Part shown: piece by piece, positions 10,486 through 18,469 of the stretch | How positions within the stretch are numbered: position 1 is the stretch's first letter | How the letters are laid out: the number at the start of each line of letters is the position of its first letter | DNA from: a bacterium | GTDB lineage: Bacteria > Caldisericota > Caldisericia > Cryosericales > Cryosericaceae | DNA length: 64,000 nucleotides | Direction: 5' to 3' | Assembly (NCBI GenBank): GCA_021373025.1 | Contig: JAJFTL010000022.1 | Span: forward strand, 62,001 to 126,000 | Program-made: the position numbers and the translations under genes | Notes under the pieces: generated by a model | What the model saw: only the letters and a program-made list of their open reading frames with translations | Database searches by the model: none | Told to the model about the DNA's origin: nothing

Positions 10486-11486
10486 AGTTGCACCTCCCGG
10501 AGGAATTGTGCTGTTTCTTCTGGTATAGTCGGGTTGATATAGAATCCTGTTCCCCGTTCGAATCCTGCTGTATGGGTGATGCGAGGCATAATCTCGAAAT
10601 GCCAGTGGTAGTGAGAAAGACTCTCGGTATTCAATGGCGACATATGGAGGACAAGGTTGAAGGGTGGGTCGTCCAGCGCACCGCGTAGTCGCTGCAGCGT
10701 GTGCTTCAGTACGCCGGCAAGCTCAAGGATATCGTTGCGGGTTGTCCGGGCATAATCGCTCTCGTGCTGTTTGGGCAGGATCCATGTTTCAAAAGGAAAC
10801 CGCTGAGCAAATGGCACGACGCTGATAAAGTGCTCAGTGTCCTCAACGACGCGCTTGCGATCTGAGAGGTCTTGCTGGATGAGATCACAGAACACACATC
10901 GGTCTTTGTACTGATAGTACTGCAGCGCTCCTGCCAACTCTTCCTGTACATGGAGGGGGACAACGGGGAGAGCAATGATCTGCGAGTGTGGATGCTGCAG
11001 CGTCGCTCCAGCGCGAGCACCCTTGTTCTTGAACACCATCGCGTACTTCAGCCGCTTATCGCGCGCCAGATCAATAATGCGATCATGCCATGCCCATAGC
11101 ACTTCCTTGATCTGTGTTTCTGGCATCAGTGCCATTTCCTCGTTATGATTGGGTGTTTCGATGATGATCTCATGCGCCCCAATGCCATTCATAACATCGT
11201 ACATGCCATCAGCATGCTTATTGATATTGCCTTCTATTCTGAGAGCCGGGTACTTGTTTGGAATAACCCGAACCCACCATCCGGGTTCGTCAGGCTTGGA
11301 GTCAGGTTTGCGGTAAGCCAAGATCTCCGGTGGCGTGCTGAATTCATTCCCTGGCTCAAATGGACATTTCGAAAGGTCAGTGAGTGGTTCTTCTTTGTCG
11401 GCATGGAAGTTATTGGGACGCAGGGCACGCTCGGTGGAGATGATGACCCAGCGTCCCACAATAGGGTCTTTTCGAAGTTCTGGCAT
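10482..11486 (-). CDS. GalT-like nucleotidyltransferase (HIT superfamily) in the glycogen operon
   Basis: A 334-residue protein of the galactose-1-phosphate uridylyltransferase family. It opens with PELRKDPIVGRWVIIS and has the active-site HPHSQI (the second His is the nucleotidylated residue) and HYHWHFEI near the C-terminus. It differs from the true GalT at 21662: the zinc motif CPFCPG reads CPFEPG here, losing the second cysteine, although CVFCDL is kept. Lying between the branching enzyme and glgA, with TAATG and ATGA overlaps on either side, it may act on a different sugar phosphate or as an NDP-glucose phosphorylase. That is a guess from context. The start has GGAGG five bases upstream. 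Confidence 0.82.
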   Translation of the reverse strand: MPELRKDPIVGRWVIISTERALRPNNFHADKEEPLTDLSKCPFEPGNEFSTPPEILAYRKPDSKPDEPGWWVRVIPNKYPALRIEGNINKHADGMYDVMNGIGAHEIIIETPNHNEEMALMPETQIKEVLWAWHDRIIDLARDKRLKYAMVFKNKGARAGATLQHPHSQIIALPVVPLHVQEELAGALQYYQYKDRCVFCDLIQQDLSDRKRVVEDTEHFISVVPFAQRFPFETWILPKQHESDYARTTRNDILELAGVLKHTLQRLRGALDDPPFNLVLHMSPLNTESLSHYHWHFEIMPRITHTAGFERGTGFYINPTIPEETAQFLREVQL

Positions 11487-13015
11487 TATGGCCTCCGCAG
11501 GTCATCCAGGTGGAGGTGCTCAAAGACAGGGTCATCCAGCTGTGCCATTTCATGAGAGTTGTGAGGCTCTCCTTCGGCCGCTGCCAGCAGATCCCGGACT
11601 TTGCGGTGGTGCTCCAAAAATCTGGACATACCGTACGATCGTGCCTGACCCGTCGTGATGAGGAAAGGCCAGTCGGAACTTTCCTCGAGGAGCATCTCCC
11701 GCAAGAGCATGTCGCCGTCCATACTTGTCAGGTTTGGCAAGAGCTTGATGAACCGACGCTGGTCACTGTGAATCATGTCCCAGATCCATGCAGTTTCGGA
11801 GTTCATCCACGTGTCATGCCCGCCCCCCGTGCCCCAGCTGGATTCCCGGAGACGTCCGACAGGCAACGGTCGTTCGGATAGAACTGTGGTTGGAGCAACG
11901 GCGGATAACGACGTTGTGGCAGCGAGGTTTCGAAGAACGCCAGCTATCCATGCAGGCCCCTCATACCACCAGTGGCCAAACAGCTCTGTATCGTATGCGG
12001 CAACAATGATGCCGGGATCACCTGTGAGCCGTTCTCTCTGAACTGAAAGGTCCGTGACCATGGAGGCGAAGTGCATGGCATGCTCGGAAACACGCTTCCG
12101 GGCAACATCAGGATCATAAAGCTGCTTTGCACCCAGATCGGTCTGTTTGCTTGTAATGCGCCAGTATTGCCATCCCGAGCCGTCGATGCGGCGATGGAAT
12201 TCGCGATACACACCATCGCCAGGATAGCCAAGATCGCGGGACCAGACCTGCTCACTGGTCAAGTGATTGCGAAGGAAGACTGCTACGCCGGATCCAATGT
12301 TCCACGGTGTCCACGGTGCGTCAGCACTTGTCGATACCGCATGGTGTCCACTAGCGTAATCCGGGGTCTCTCTAGTTTCGAGGGCAGCAGCATCAGCAAT
12401 GAAGTACTTGAGTCCCTGTTCGGCCAGCAGACGCTCGATGCCGGGAAGGTAACCGCACTCCGGCAGCCAGAATCCTACGGGTTCTCGCTCTACCCAGTGC
12501 CGGTACGTAGCAACTCCAGCCCGTATCTGCAGGCGCCGTGATTCGTCATTGCTGAACAGCGGCATATACCCATGCGTAGCTGTGGAGGTCAGGATTTCTA
12601 TGCGTCCACGTTCCTGTAGCCGAGCAAATGCCTTGACAAGATCGCCGTCCAGCGCGTCGAACTGCTCGCGGCGATGCCGCAGTTCCTCATGATAGAACTC
12701 GTTGAGTGCACGCGCTTCTGTGGTTGCCGGCAGATTTGACACATCCTTTTCCAGTGCGTCACGCTTCACATCCATCCAGGACCTGAAAGCATCCATAAAG
12801 ACCGGGGATTTGAGTTGCTCCATGAGAATGGGAGTGATGCCGATGGCAATAGTACCTGGAATGTTGTCGCGGTCCAGGTGGTCCAGCTCCTCGAGAAGGG
12901 GGAGATAGGTGTCAAAGGCAATCTCGTCGAGCCATTCTTCGCCAAAAGGCCAGCGTCCTTTGCCAAGCACATATGGGAGATGAGAGTGCAGTACCAGAAC
13001 AAACCGACCATTCAT
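11486..13015 (-). CDS. GH57 1,4-alpha-glucan branching enzyme
   Basis: About 509 residues, the usual size of GH57 branching enzymes with a DUF1957 C-terminal domain. The N-terminus FVLVLHSHLPYV carries the family HxH, FWLPECGY holds the probable nucleophile Glu, and YDTELFGHWWYEG holds the catalytic Asp and the branching-enzyme signature. It introduces alpha-1,6 branches into the glucan made by GlgA. I start at ATG 13015, which follows GGAGG and lies one base after the upstream stop. An in-frame start further upstream has no support. The 3' end overlaps the GalT-like gene (TAATG). Confidence 0.92.
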   Translation of the reverse strand: MNGRFVLVLHSHLPYVLGKGRWPFGEEWLDEIAFDTYLPLLEELDHLDRDNIPGTIAIGITPILMEQLKSPVFMDAFRSWMDVKRDALEKDVSNLPATTEARALNEFYHEELRHRREQFDALDGDLVKAFARLQERGRIEILTSTATHGYMPLFSNDESRRLQIRAGVATYRHWVEREPVGFWLPECGYLPGIERLLAEQGLKYFIADAAALETRETPDYASGHHAVSTSADAPWTPWNIGSGVAVFLRNHLTSEQVWSRDLGYPGDGVYREFHRRIDGSGWQYWRITSKQTDLGAKQLYDPDVARKRVSEHAMHFASMVTDLSVQRERLTGDPGIIVAAYDTELFGHWWYEGPAWIAGVLRNLAATTSLSAVAPTTVLSERPLPVGRLRESSWGTGGGHDTWMNSETAWIWDMIHSDQRRFIKLLPNLTSMDGDMLLREMLLEESSDWPFLITTGQARSYGMSRFLEHHRKVRDLLAAAEGEPHNSHEMAQLDDPVFEHLHLDDLRRP

Positions 13016-13016
13016 G

Positions 13017-14927
13017 TCAACCTCCAATTTCCAGTACAAGATGCCGTGACGTCGCCAAGTCAAGAGCTATAAGGATTGTCATTCCCTGATAAACCGTTTC
13101 AATACCATTTTCAGAGTTTGAGACGGTCCGTATTGGGCGCAGTTCCACGTGAACAGGCGTACTTGTTCGTGCGAAGAGACGGTGAGCCTCGGTTCCAACA
13201 TGAAAGGAGTCGGCAACAAACGTGCTTTCCCTGTCCTCCCACCATACAGCCAGGTTCAGTTCGCAGACATACCATTTCTGTGGGGCATTGATCTCGAATT
13301 CGACCCGGAGCCCACCTTCGGTGGGCGTGAACGTCTTTGTTATCGATGCAGGTTCAGAAAGCCGGGCCCACGTCTGCCCGACGTCTACGGAGTAGTCTTC
13401 CTTGACTGGCGGAGCGCAGGTTGCCGCCTCCAACGAATCTCCAAAGCGGTCGATGAAACTGAAACGCACGTAGTCGTCGAATTGAAGTGCCGCGAGCGCA
13501 TCAGGATCCTTCATACGCAATGTCTCGTGGATATTGGTCGCCGTCTCTGGCTGCTGTTGAGACAGAGCCGTCAGCATCCGGTCATGGTAGGCCTCATGGT
13601 ACCGGGTCATCACGTTGCTCCAGGACCACAACTGTTGGAGATTGTCCCACAGTGTGACAAGGCCGCCAGATAGATGCAGGAAGATTGTCTGATACTGGGT
13701 AGCCATGACAACTTCAGCTCGGCCATCGGCATCGACGTCTTGCAGCCAGGTACCCAGCCGTCGCTGTGGAATCAGGCTCTCAGCCTGCAGCAACTCGGCG
13801 TAGACTGCATCGCGCAGATGGGGAAGGTAGAGCCCTCCAAATATCCCGTGCCAGTAGGCGCAGTTGCACTGACTGCGAAGGTAGTGGATACGTGCCTCTC
13901 CATCTGTTTCCCCAAGTTCTTCACCTACGAACAGCATACGTTTGTGCATTCGGTTGGACTCTGGGTAACGGGCCTGGAAATTGCGGAATGTGCCGCCACT
14001 CAGGAAGGATCTGTCCTCCTCACTGGTTTTATCGAGCAACTCGGCAAACCGTTCCTGCCGGGACGCTTCCAGTGACCATTCCTCCATCTCGGCGTAGGAG
14101 CAAGCTGGCAGATAGATGCGCTTCCGTGGGTGGAAGAGATGTGCCGCGTCACCGGCCGTTATTGTGCTGATATCGTCCGCCTCACTGATCGCCTCAAAGA
14201 AGCGCCGCAACCATCCATTCTTGTAGACATGGTCGTAGGTTCCCGGCCACATGCCGAATTTCTCGCCGTCATCCCCGTACACGAAGACCTCTGCATCATC
14301 GGAGCTCTCACGAATGATCTGAAGGGTCTCTTCCGGCTCTGCCCATGGAATCTTGTACCGGAGTTTCTTAAGAATTGGGAGCATCGTTATGGTGTGGCCT
14401 TCTTCTTCAGTGATGTATGTGTGAAACAGATCTGATCCGCCAATACCAATCTTCTCGAAACCGTTGTCGTCAAGCATAGTCCACTGGACTCCAGCAAGGG
14501 CAAGAGAACGGGCAAGATGGGGTTCCCACACCCGCTCTGTCAGCCATAGGCCCGTTGGTCGCTTTCCAAAAAGCCGGAGAAGCTCGTCACTCATGAGTTG
14601 GATCTGTGCAACACGGTCGCGTTCAGGCAGTAGTTGCAAAATGGGCTCAAAGAAACCTCCGCCCACTGGTTCGACCTGGCCTCTGGCTACCAACTCGCGG
14701 ACAAGGTCCAGGTACACGGTGTTGTGCCGTTCTATGTACTCCAGTAACGGGCCTGAGGTATGGAGAGATATCCTGATCTTCGGAAAATCCATCAATGTCT
14801 GCAGAAATGGCACGTAGGCGTGCGTGAGAGCTTCCTCGAAGACGTTGCCAAAGTTGCCGACTGGCTGGTGATTATGAATGCACAGACTCAGGTGCTTGAT
14901 ATTACACCTCCCAATGCTGCAGTTCAT
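13017..14927 (-). CDS. GH57 4-alpha-glucanotransferase / alpha-amylase
   Basis: Up to 636 residues: a GH57 catalytic domain followed by DUF1925/DUF1926-type beta domains. LCIHNHQPVGNF near the start, WLTERVWEP (nucleophile Glu) and YGDDGEKFGMWPG (catalytic Asp) match the Thermococcus litoralis 4-alpha-glucanotransferase class. It rearranges or shortens alpha-1,4 glucans, probably in the cytosol since no signal peptide is seen. The start is unusual. The only ATG (14927) has no ribosome site and adds nine residues to the family N-terminus, whereas GGGAGGTG at 14905-14912 is perfectly placed before an ATC codon at 14898-14900, where homologues begin. I keep the ATG in the coordinates but favour 14900. 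Confidence 0.9.
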   Translation of the reverse strand: MNCSIGRCNIKHLSLCIHNHQPVGNFGNVFEEALTHAYVPFLQTLMDFPKIRISLHTSGPLLEYIERHNTVYLDLVRELVARGQVEPVGGGFFEPILQLLPERDRVAQIQLMSDELLRLFGKRPTGLWLTERVWEPHLARSLALAGVQWTMLDDNGFEKIGIGGSDLFHTYITEEEGHTITMLPILKKLRYKIPWAEPEETLQIIRESSDDAEVFVYGDDGEKFGMWPGTYDHVYKNGWLRRFFEAISEADDISTITAGDAAHLFHPRKRIYLPACSYAEMEEWSLEASRQERFAELLDKTSEEDRSFLSGGTFRNFQARYPESNRMHKRMLFVGEELGETDGEARIHYLRSQCNCAYWHGIFGGLYLPHLRDAVYAELLQAESLIPQRRLGTWLQDVDADGRAEVVMATQYQTIFLHLSGGLVTLWDNLQQLWSWSNVMTRYHEAYHDRMLTALSQQQPETATNIHETLRMKDPDALAALQFDDYVRFSFIDRFGDSLEAATCAPPVKEDYSVDVGQTWARLSEPASITKTFTPTEGGLRVEFEINAPQKWYVCELNLAVWWEDRESTFVADSFHVGTEAHRLFARTSTPVHVELRPIRTVSNSENGIETVYQGMTILIALDLATSRHLVLEIGG

Positions 14928-16983
14928 AATCGGGGCCAGGGAGCGTGAGTCCGATCACTCCCCGGGCAGGGATGGTTGCCATCAAACGTCCTCCGCTCGA
15001 CACAAGGACGGCAAAGGTGATGCGCTCACCTCGCTGAGCCCTGATCGTCGAGAACGGCAGTGCTACCTGCATGGTTTTCTGGAGAGCCCACGTGATTTCT
15101 CCCGGAGGGTCGGTCTCAGCGGTTGTTGTGTCTCCTTCCCGCCGGATGACAACATTGGTCGACCCAGCAGGCGAAGATACATGCACCTCGATCCTCAGGT
15201 TGTTCATGGCAGCCATGTCTTCGGTTAATTCCATCAGAAGATACAGTGTAGACAGGTTGTAGCCGATTCGGAGGGATGTAATGGCCTTGGTCCCAAAATT
15301 CATGGCACCCCCTCCGCTTTCGCTCTCGACAGTGCGTCCTGATGACCAATCCAGATAGGAGGCTGATCTTCCATCGATTCGCGGATTCATGAGGCCGGTG
15401 GGTTCAACGACCGTTATGGGTGCATTCCCGTTGACGATCGGCTCAAGAAAGAGGTCGGGCACGGAATGCTCTGTCAGCGTGTAGACGTTCATCAAGTGCC
15501 TGCGATAGAGGTCATCGAATTGAACGGCGATGTCGGCGCTGCGTTCGCGGCCATACCACCAGTTCCAGTCGGATCCTTCGGCAGCGAACACTGAGAGCAG
15601 GGATCGGTCTCTCTCCTCGGGCGTGAACCGTCCCCAATCCTCACGCATGGTGCGCAGATACTGCCACGACTTGTTGTCTTCTTCCGTACCAATCCAGACG
15701 CGAAAATCGCCGTCAATCCATGAGCCTGGGCGAAATGGAGGCATCTCGGATGCAGGCACTTCACTTATCGCTTCGCCCACCGTTGTGAGTCTGACATCGC
15801 TTTCTTCAACGAGCGCCTTGTAGAGTGCTCTGAGAAACGGAACCCCGCCTCCAGGATAGAACTCCCAGGCATTTTCTCCATCCATGATGATGGCCAGCAT
15901 TCCGCCAGTGTTCAGGCCATCCCTCACTGCACGGACATGGCTCATGAATTGTGCTACAGCATCATCAGTAGTCATCGATGCATACTGAAAGCCGATAGCA
16001 TCTGACAGCCCACGGTCACGGAAGATCATGGTAATGTTCCCAGCTGTCGTTCGAGCTTCATACGGTCGGTAGATCGCTGTGCGAGGACTTCTCGGTAGCT
16101 GTCGGAGCAGGATGTCTTCGTCCGTCGCGGTCCAAGAGAAACCAGCGCGTGCGATTTCTGCAACTGCTTGGAGCGATACGCTCCCCTCCGAAGGCCAGCA
16201 GCCGGAAACAGAGAGCTGGAGCAGTTTTTCGATATACTGCTTGCCAAACTTCAATTGCTGTTGGGCATCTTCTACGTGACGAAACGCTGGATGCGGAAGC
16301 GGGGTATCCTGCACGGCTGCGGCTGTATCGGTATCAATCAGTAGCGGCAAAATCGGGTGAGCATAAGGGGACGTAGCCAATTCGACCTGCCCAGACGCGC
16401 ACAGTCGGGCCAAGCGTGGAAGGAAGTCGCGAACGAGTTGCTGCTGTATTTGCACAAGCAATGCATGATCCTCTTCTGTGAAGTCGCGATCCTTTGAAAG
16501 CAGATCGGCTCCCCGGCTCTCATGCTCAAGATCACTTGGGCATATCCACGCCCGAGTAAAGAGGCACTGGAGATCACGAAGATCGGCATTACTCCAGACA
16601 CTGGCCGGATCAGATGCCCGTTGCGAGAGCTGATGATAACGCGGAGATTGATCAATGATGCGTTGTCGATTTGCATCAAAGAAAAGTTCGACAAGCTGGC
16701 TACGCTGAGCAGCGTCAAGGTCCTCGACGGGCTTCTGGGCCAAGATCAGCCATTTGTCGGTACATATGCCTTCGGCGTAGGCAGATAGCTGTGATGCCAG
16801 GACCGGCGTCAGATTGATGGTGACGTGGGCTGTCGGCTGCTCTTCAAGCATATGGAGCATCATCGTGTAATTGCGCGCACAATGCAGGCGACTCCAGGGC
16901 AGGACGGCTTCCATTGTCGCCAGGTCCTGATATTGGGGTTGATGGAAGTGCCACACAAAGCAGACATCAAGCGTTGGATGCAT
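14902..16983 (-). CDS. GH57 amylase/pullulanase-type glucanase with C-terminal beta domain
   Basis: A 693-residue GH57 enzyme of the alpha-amylase/amylopullulanase group. VCFVWHFHQPQYQ starts the barrel, GCWPSEGSVS carries the nucleophile Glu (about 255) and IIMDGENAWEFYP the catalytic Asp (about 370). The last 170 residues form a beta-rich, carbohydrate-binding-like domain. There is no signal peptide, so it likely trims intracellular glycogen or imported maltodextrins. ATG 16983 is preceded by GAGGGG about 9 bases upstream. It is the first of three consecutive GH57 genes. The 143-base gap before it is the widest in the carbohydrate block, so a separate promoter is possible. Confidence 0.9.
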   Translation of the reverse strand: MHPTLDVCFVWHFHQPQYQDLATMEAVLPWSRLHCARNYTMMLHMLEEQPTAHVTINLTPVLASQLSAYAEGICTDKWLILAQKPVEDLDAAQRSQLVELFFDANRQRIIDQSPRYHQLSQRASDPASVWSNADLRDLQCLFTRAWICPSDLEHESRGADLLSKDRDFTEEDHALLVQIQQQLVRDFLPRLARLCASGQVELATSPYAHPILPLLIDTDTAAAVQDTPLPHPAFRHVEDAQQQLKFGKQYIEKLLQLSVSGCWPSEGSVSLQAVAEIARAGFSWTATDEDILLRQLPRSPRTAIYRPYEARTTAGNITMIFRDRGLSDAIGFQYASMTTDDAVAQFMSHVRAVRDGLNTGGMLAIIMDGENAWEFYPGGGVPFLRALYKALVEESDVRLTTVGEAISEVPASEMPPFRPGSWIDGDFRVWIGTEEDNKSWQYLRTMREDWGRFTPEERDRSLLSVFAAEGSDWNWWYGRERSADIAVQFDDLYRRHLMNVYTLTEHSVPDLFLEPIVNGNAPITVVEPTGLMNPRIDGRSASYLDWSSGRTVESESGGGAMNFGTKAITSLRIGYNLSTLYLLMELTEDMAAMNNLRIEVHVSSPAGSTNVVIRREGDTTTAETDPPGEITWALQKTMQVALPFSTIRAQRGERITFAVLVSSGGRLMATIPARGVIGLTLPGPDYELQHWEV

Positions 16984-17096
16984 CCGTGGAAACCCCTCTC
17001 ACATTTTCAATCAACACATGTCATTGCTCTCAACAGCATCACCGCAAGCATTGCCAGTGTGTTTCAAGCTTCCTCTTTCATCGACGCTATGCAATA

Positions 17097-17109
17097 CACT
17101 GCTGCAGTG
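17097..17109. repeat. Perfect 13-base dyad in the gap between GH1 and GH57 genes
   Basis: CACTGC-T-GCAGTG is a perfect inverted repeat in the 143-base gap 16984-17126. No T-run follows on either strand, so it is not a clear terminator. It could be an operator for the glucan half of the block or a processing hairpin. Confidence 0.3.
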
Positions 17110-17126
17110 CCCCTTCACGATAGCGT

Positions 17127-18425
17127 CTAACTCAAGTACTGTTGGATCATTCTTGTGGTGACTCCACGATTTCTCGCAACGTCTGCATAGAACCAGCCGC
17201 TCATGCGCACAGTGCGTTCAAGTGTGGCGTAGTCTACCGAAACGATGCCGAATCTTGCGCTCAGACCCTCGAGCCACTCAAAGTTATCCATCAACGACCA
17301 GTGATAGTACCGCTGAACCTCGATTCCGTCTTCAATGAGTCGGCTCACTTGGAATAAGTGGTCATAAATGTACCTGGTCCGGAAGGAGTCTTTCTCGTCG
17401 GCAGTTCCATTCTCCGTTATGAAGATTGGGACATGATAGCGGTCCCAGTATTTCTTGCTGACGCGATATAAGCCCTCGGGGTATACTTCCCATCCGAGGT
17501 CGTTCGTCTGGCTGTCTTCGCGTACTCGCAGTTTCCCGAGCGGGTTGGCAACTCCCCCTGAGCAGTCGACGATATCGCGCGTGTAGTAGTTGATGCCAAA
17601 GAAGTCGAAGAACCGTCCTTTGCCGAGCGGGTATCCACCTCCCAGTAGTGGAGGGAGCCTTCCCTCACACATTCCTGCAACAAACAGTTCTTGGAAAAGC
17701 TTCTCGTATACGCCAGACGCCCATCGCTCATGGGTGGTTCCATGCATGGGATCGAAAAGGCGGAGATGGTTGGCGACACCCACCATGGTGTCACTGTAGC
17801 CGTTGGTATCACGTATTTCGTGAATCTTCCGGTAGGCCTTGATATGTGCCAGGATCATGTTGCGGGCACCGCGGAAGTACTTCGTGATACTAATGTCGCT
17901 CGGTGGCCACCCGCCTAGAACATAACCTGACGCCAGGTAGACATTTGGCTCGTTGATGGTGCACCAGTCGCTCACGACGTCGCCCAAGTTCTCGACGACA
18001 TATGCCGTGTACCGTTCAAATAGATTGATCACATCAGGGTTGGTCCAAGCGCCAGCATCTTCAAGCCACAATGGATTTGAGAAGTGATGCAGTGTCACAA
18101 GAGGCCTGATACCGGCATTTATCAACTGCTGGAGCTCCTGGCGATAATGCTGGATAGCATCCTTGTTGAACTGGCCACGGGCAGGCTCTATGCGGCTCCA
18201 TTCAAGGCTCATGCGATATGTCTGCTGGCGGAGCTGCTTCATGAGCTCGATGTCTTCGCTAACCCTGTTCCAATGGTCATCGGCTATGATGCAGCTGCTG
18301 CCATCCTTGATATGGCCGGTCTGAACCCAGCGGTACCAGCTGTTGTTGCGATCGCCGCCTTCGATCTGCAGCGAGGCTGTCGCCGTTCCCAGCAGAAAAT
18401 CCTCTGGCAACACAAATGGTTCCAT
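17127..18425 (-). CDS. GH1 beta-glucosidase / beta-galactosidase
   Basis: A 432-residue GH1 barrel of normal length that hydrolyses beta-glycosides with retention. The acid/base Glu lies in CTINEPN (about 165) and the nucleophile Glu in FITENG (about 345); EGGDRNNSW at the N-terminus is the sugar-binding start of the fold. There is no signal peptide, so it acts on imported di- or oligosaccharides. I chose ATG 18425 because GAGGAGG lies seven bases upstream; an in-frame GTG two codons earlier overlaps that site. It follows the GH36 gene by 44 bases and is probably co-transcribed with the galactose genes. Confidence 0.94.
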   Translation of the reverse strand: MEPFVLPEDFLLGTATASLQIEGGDRNNSWYRWVQTGHIKDGSSCIIADDHWNRVSEDIELMKQLRQQTYRMSLEWSRIEPARGQFNKDAIQHYRQELQQLINAGIRPLVTLHHFSNPLWLEDAGAWTNPDVINLFERYTAYVVENLGDVVSDWCTINEPNVYLASGYVLGGWPPSDISITKYFRGARNMILAHIKAYRKIHEIRDTNGYSDTMVGVANHLRLFDPMHGTTHERWASGVYEKLFQELFVAGMCEGRLPPLLGGGYPLGKGRFFDFFGINYYTRDIVDCSGGVANPLGKLRVREDSQTNDLGWEVYPEGLYRVSKKYWDRYHVPIFITENGTADEKDSFRTRYIYDHLFQVSRLIEDGIEVQRYYHWSLMDNFEWLEGLSARFGIVSVDYATLERTVRMSGWFYADVARNRGVTTRMIQQYLS

Positions 18426-18469
18426 GGCCACACCTCCTCAGCTCATGCTGATACTGCCAATAGTATATC

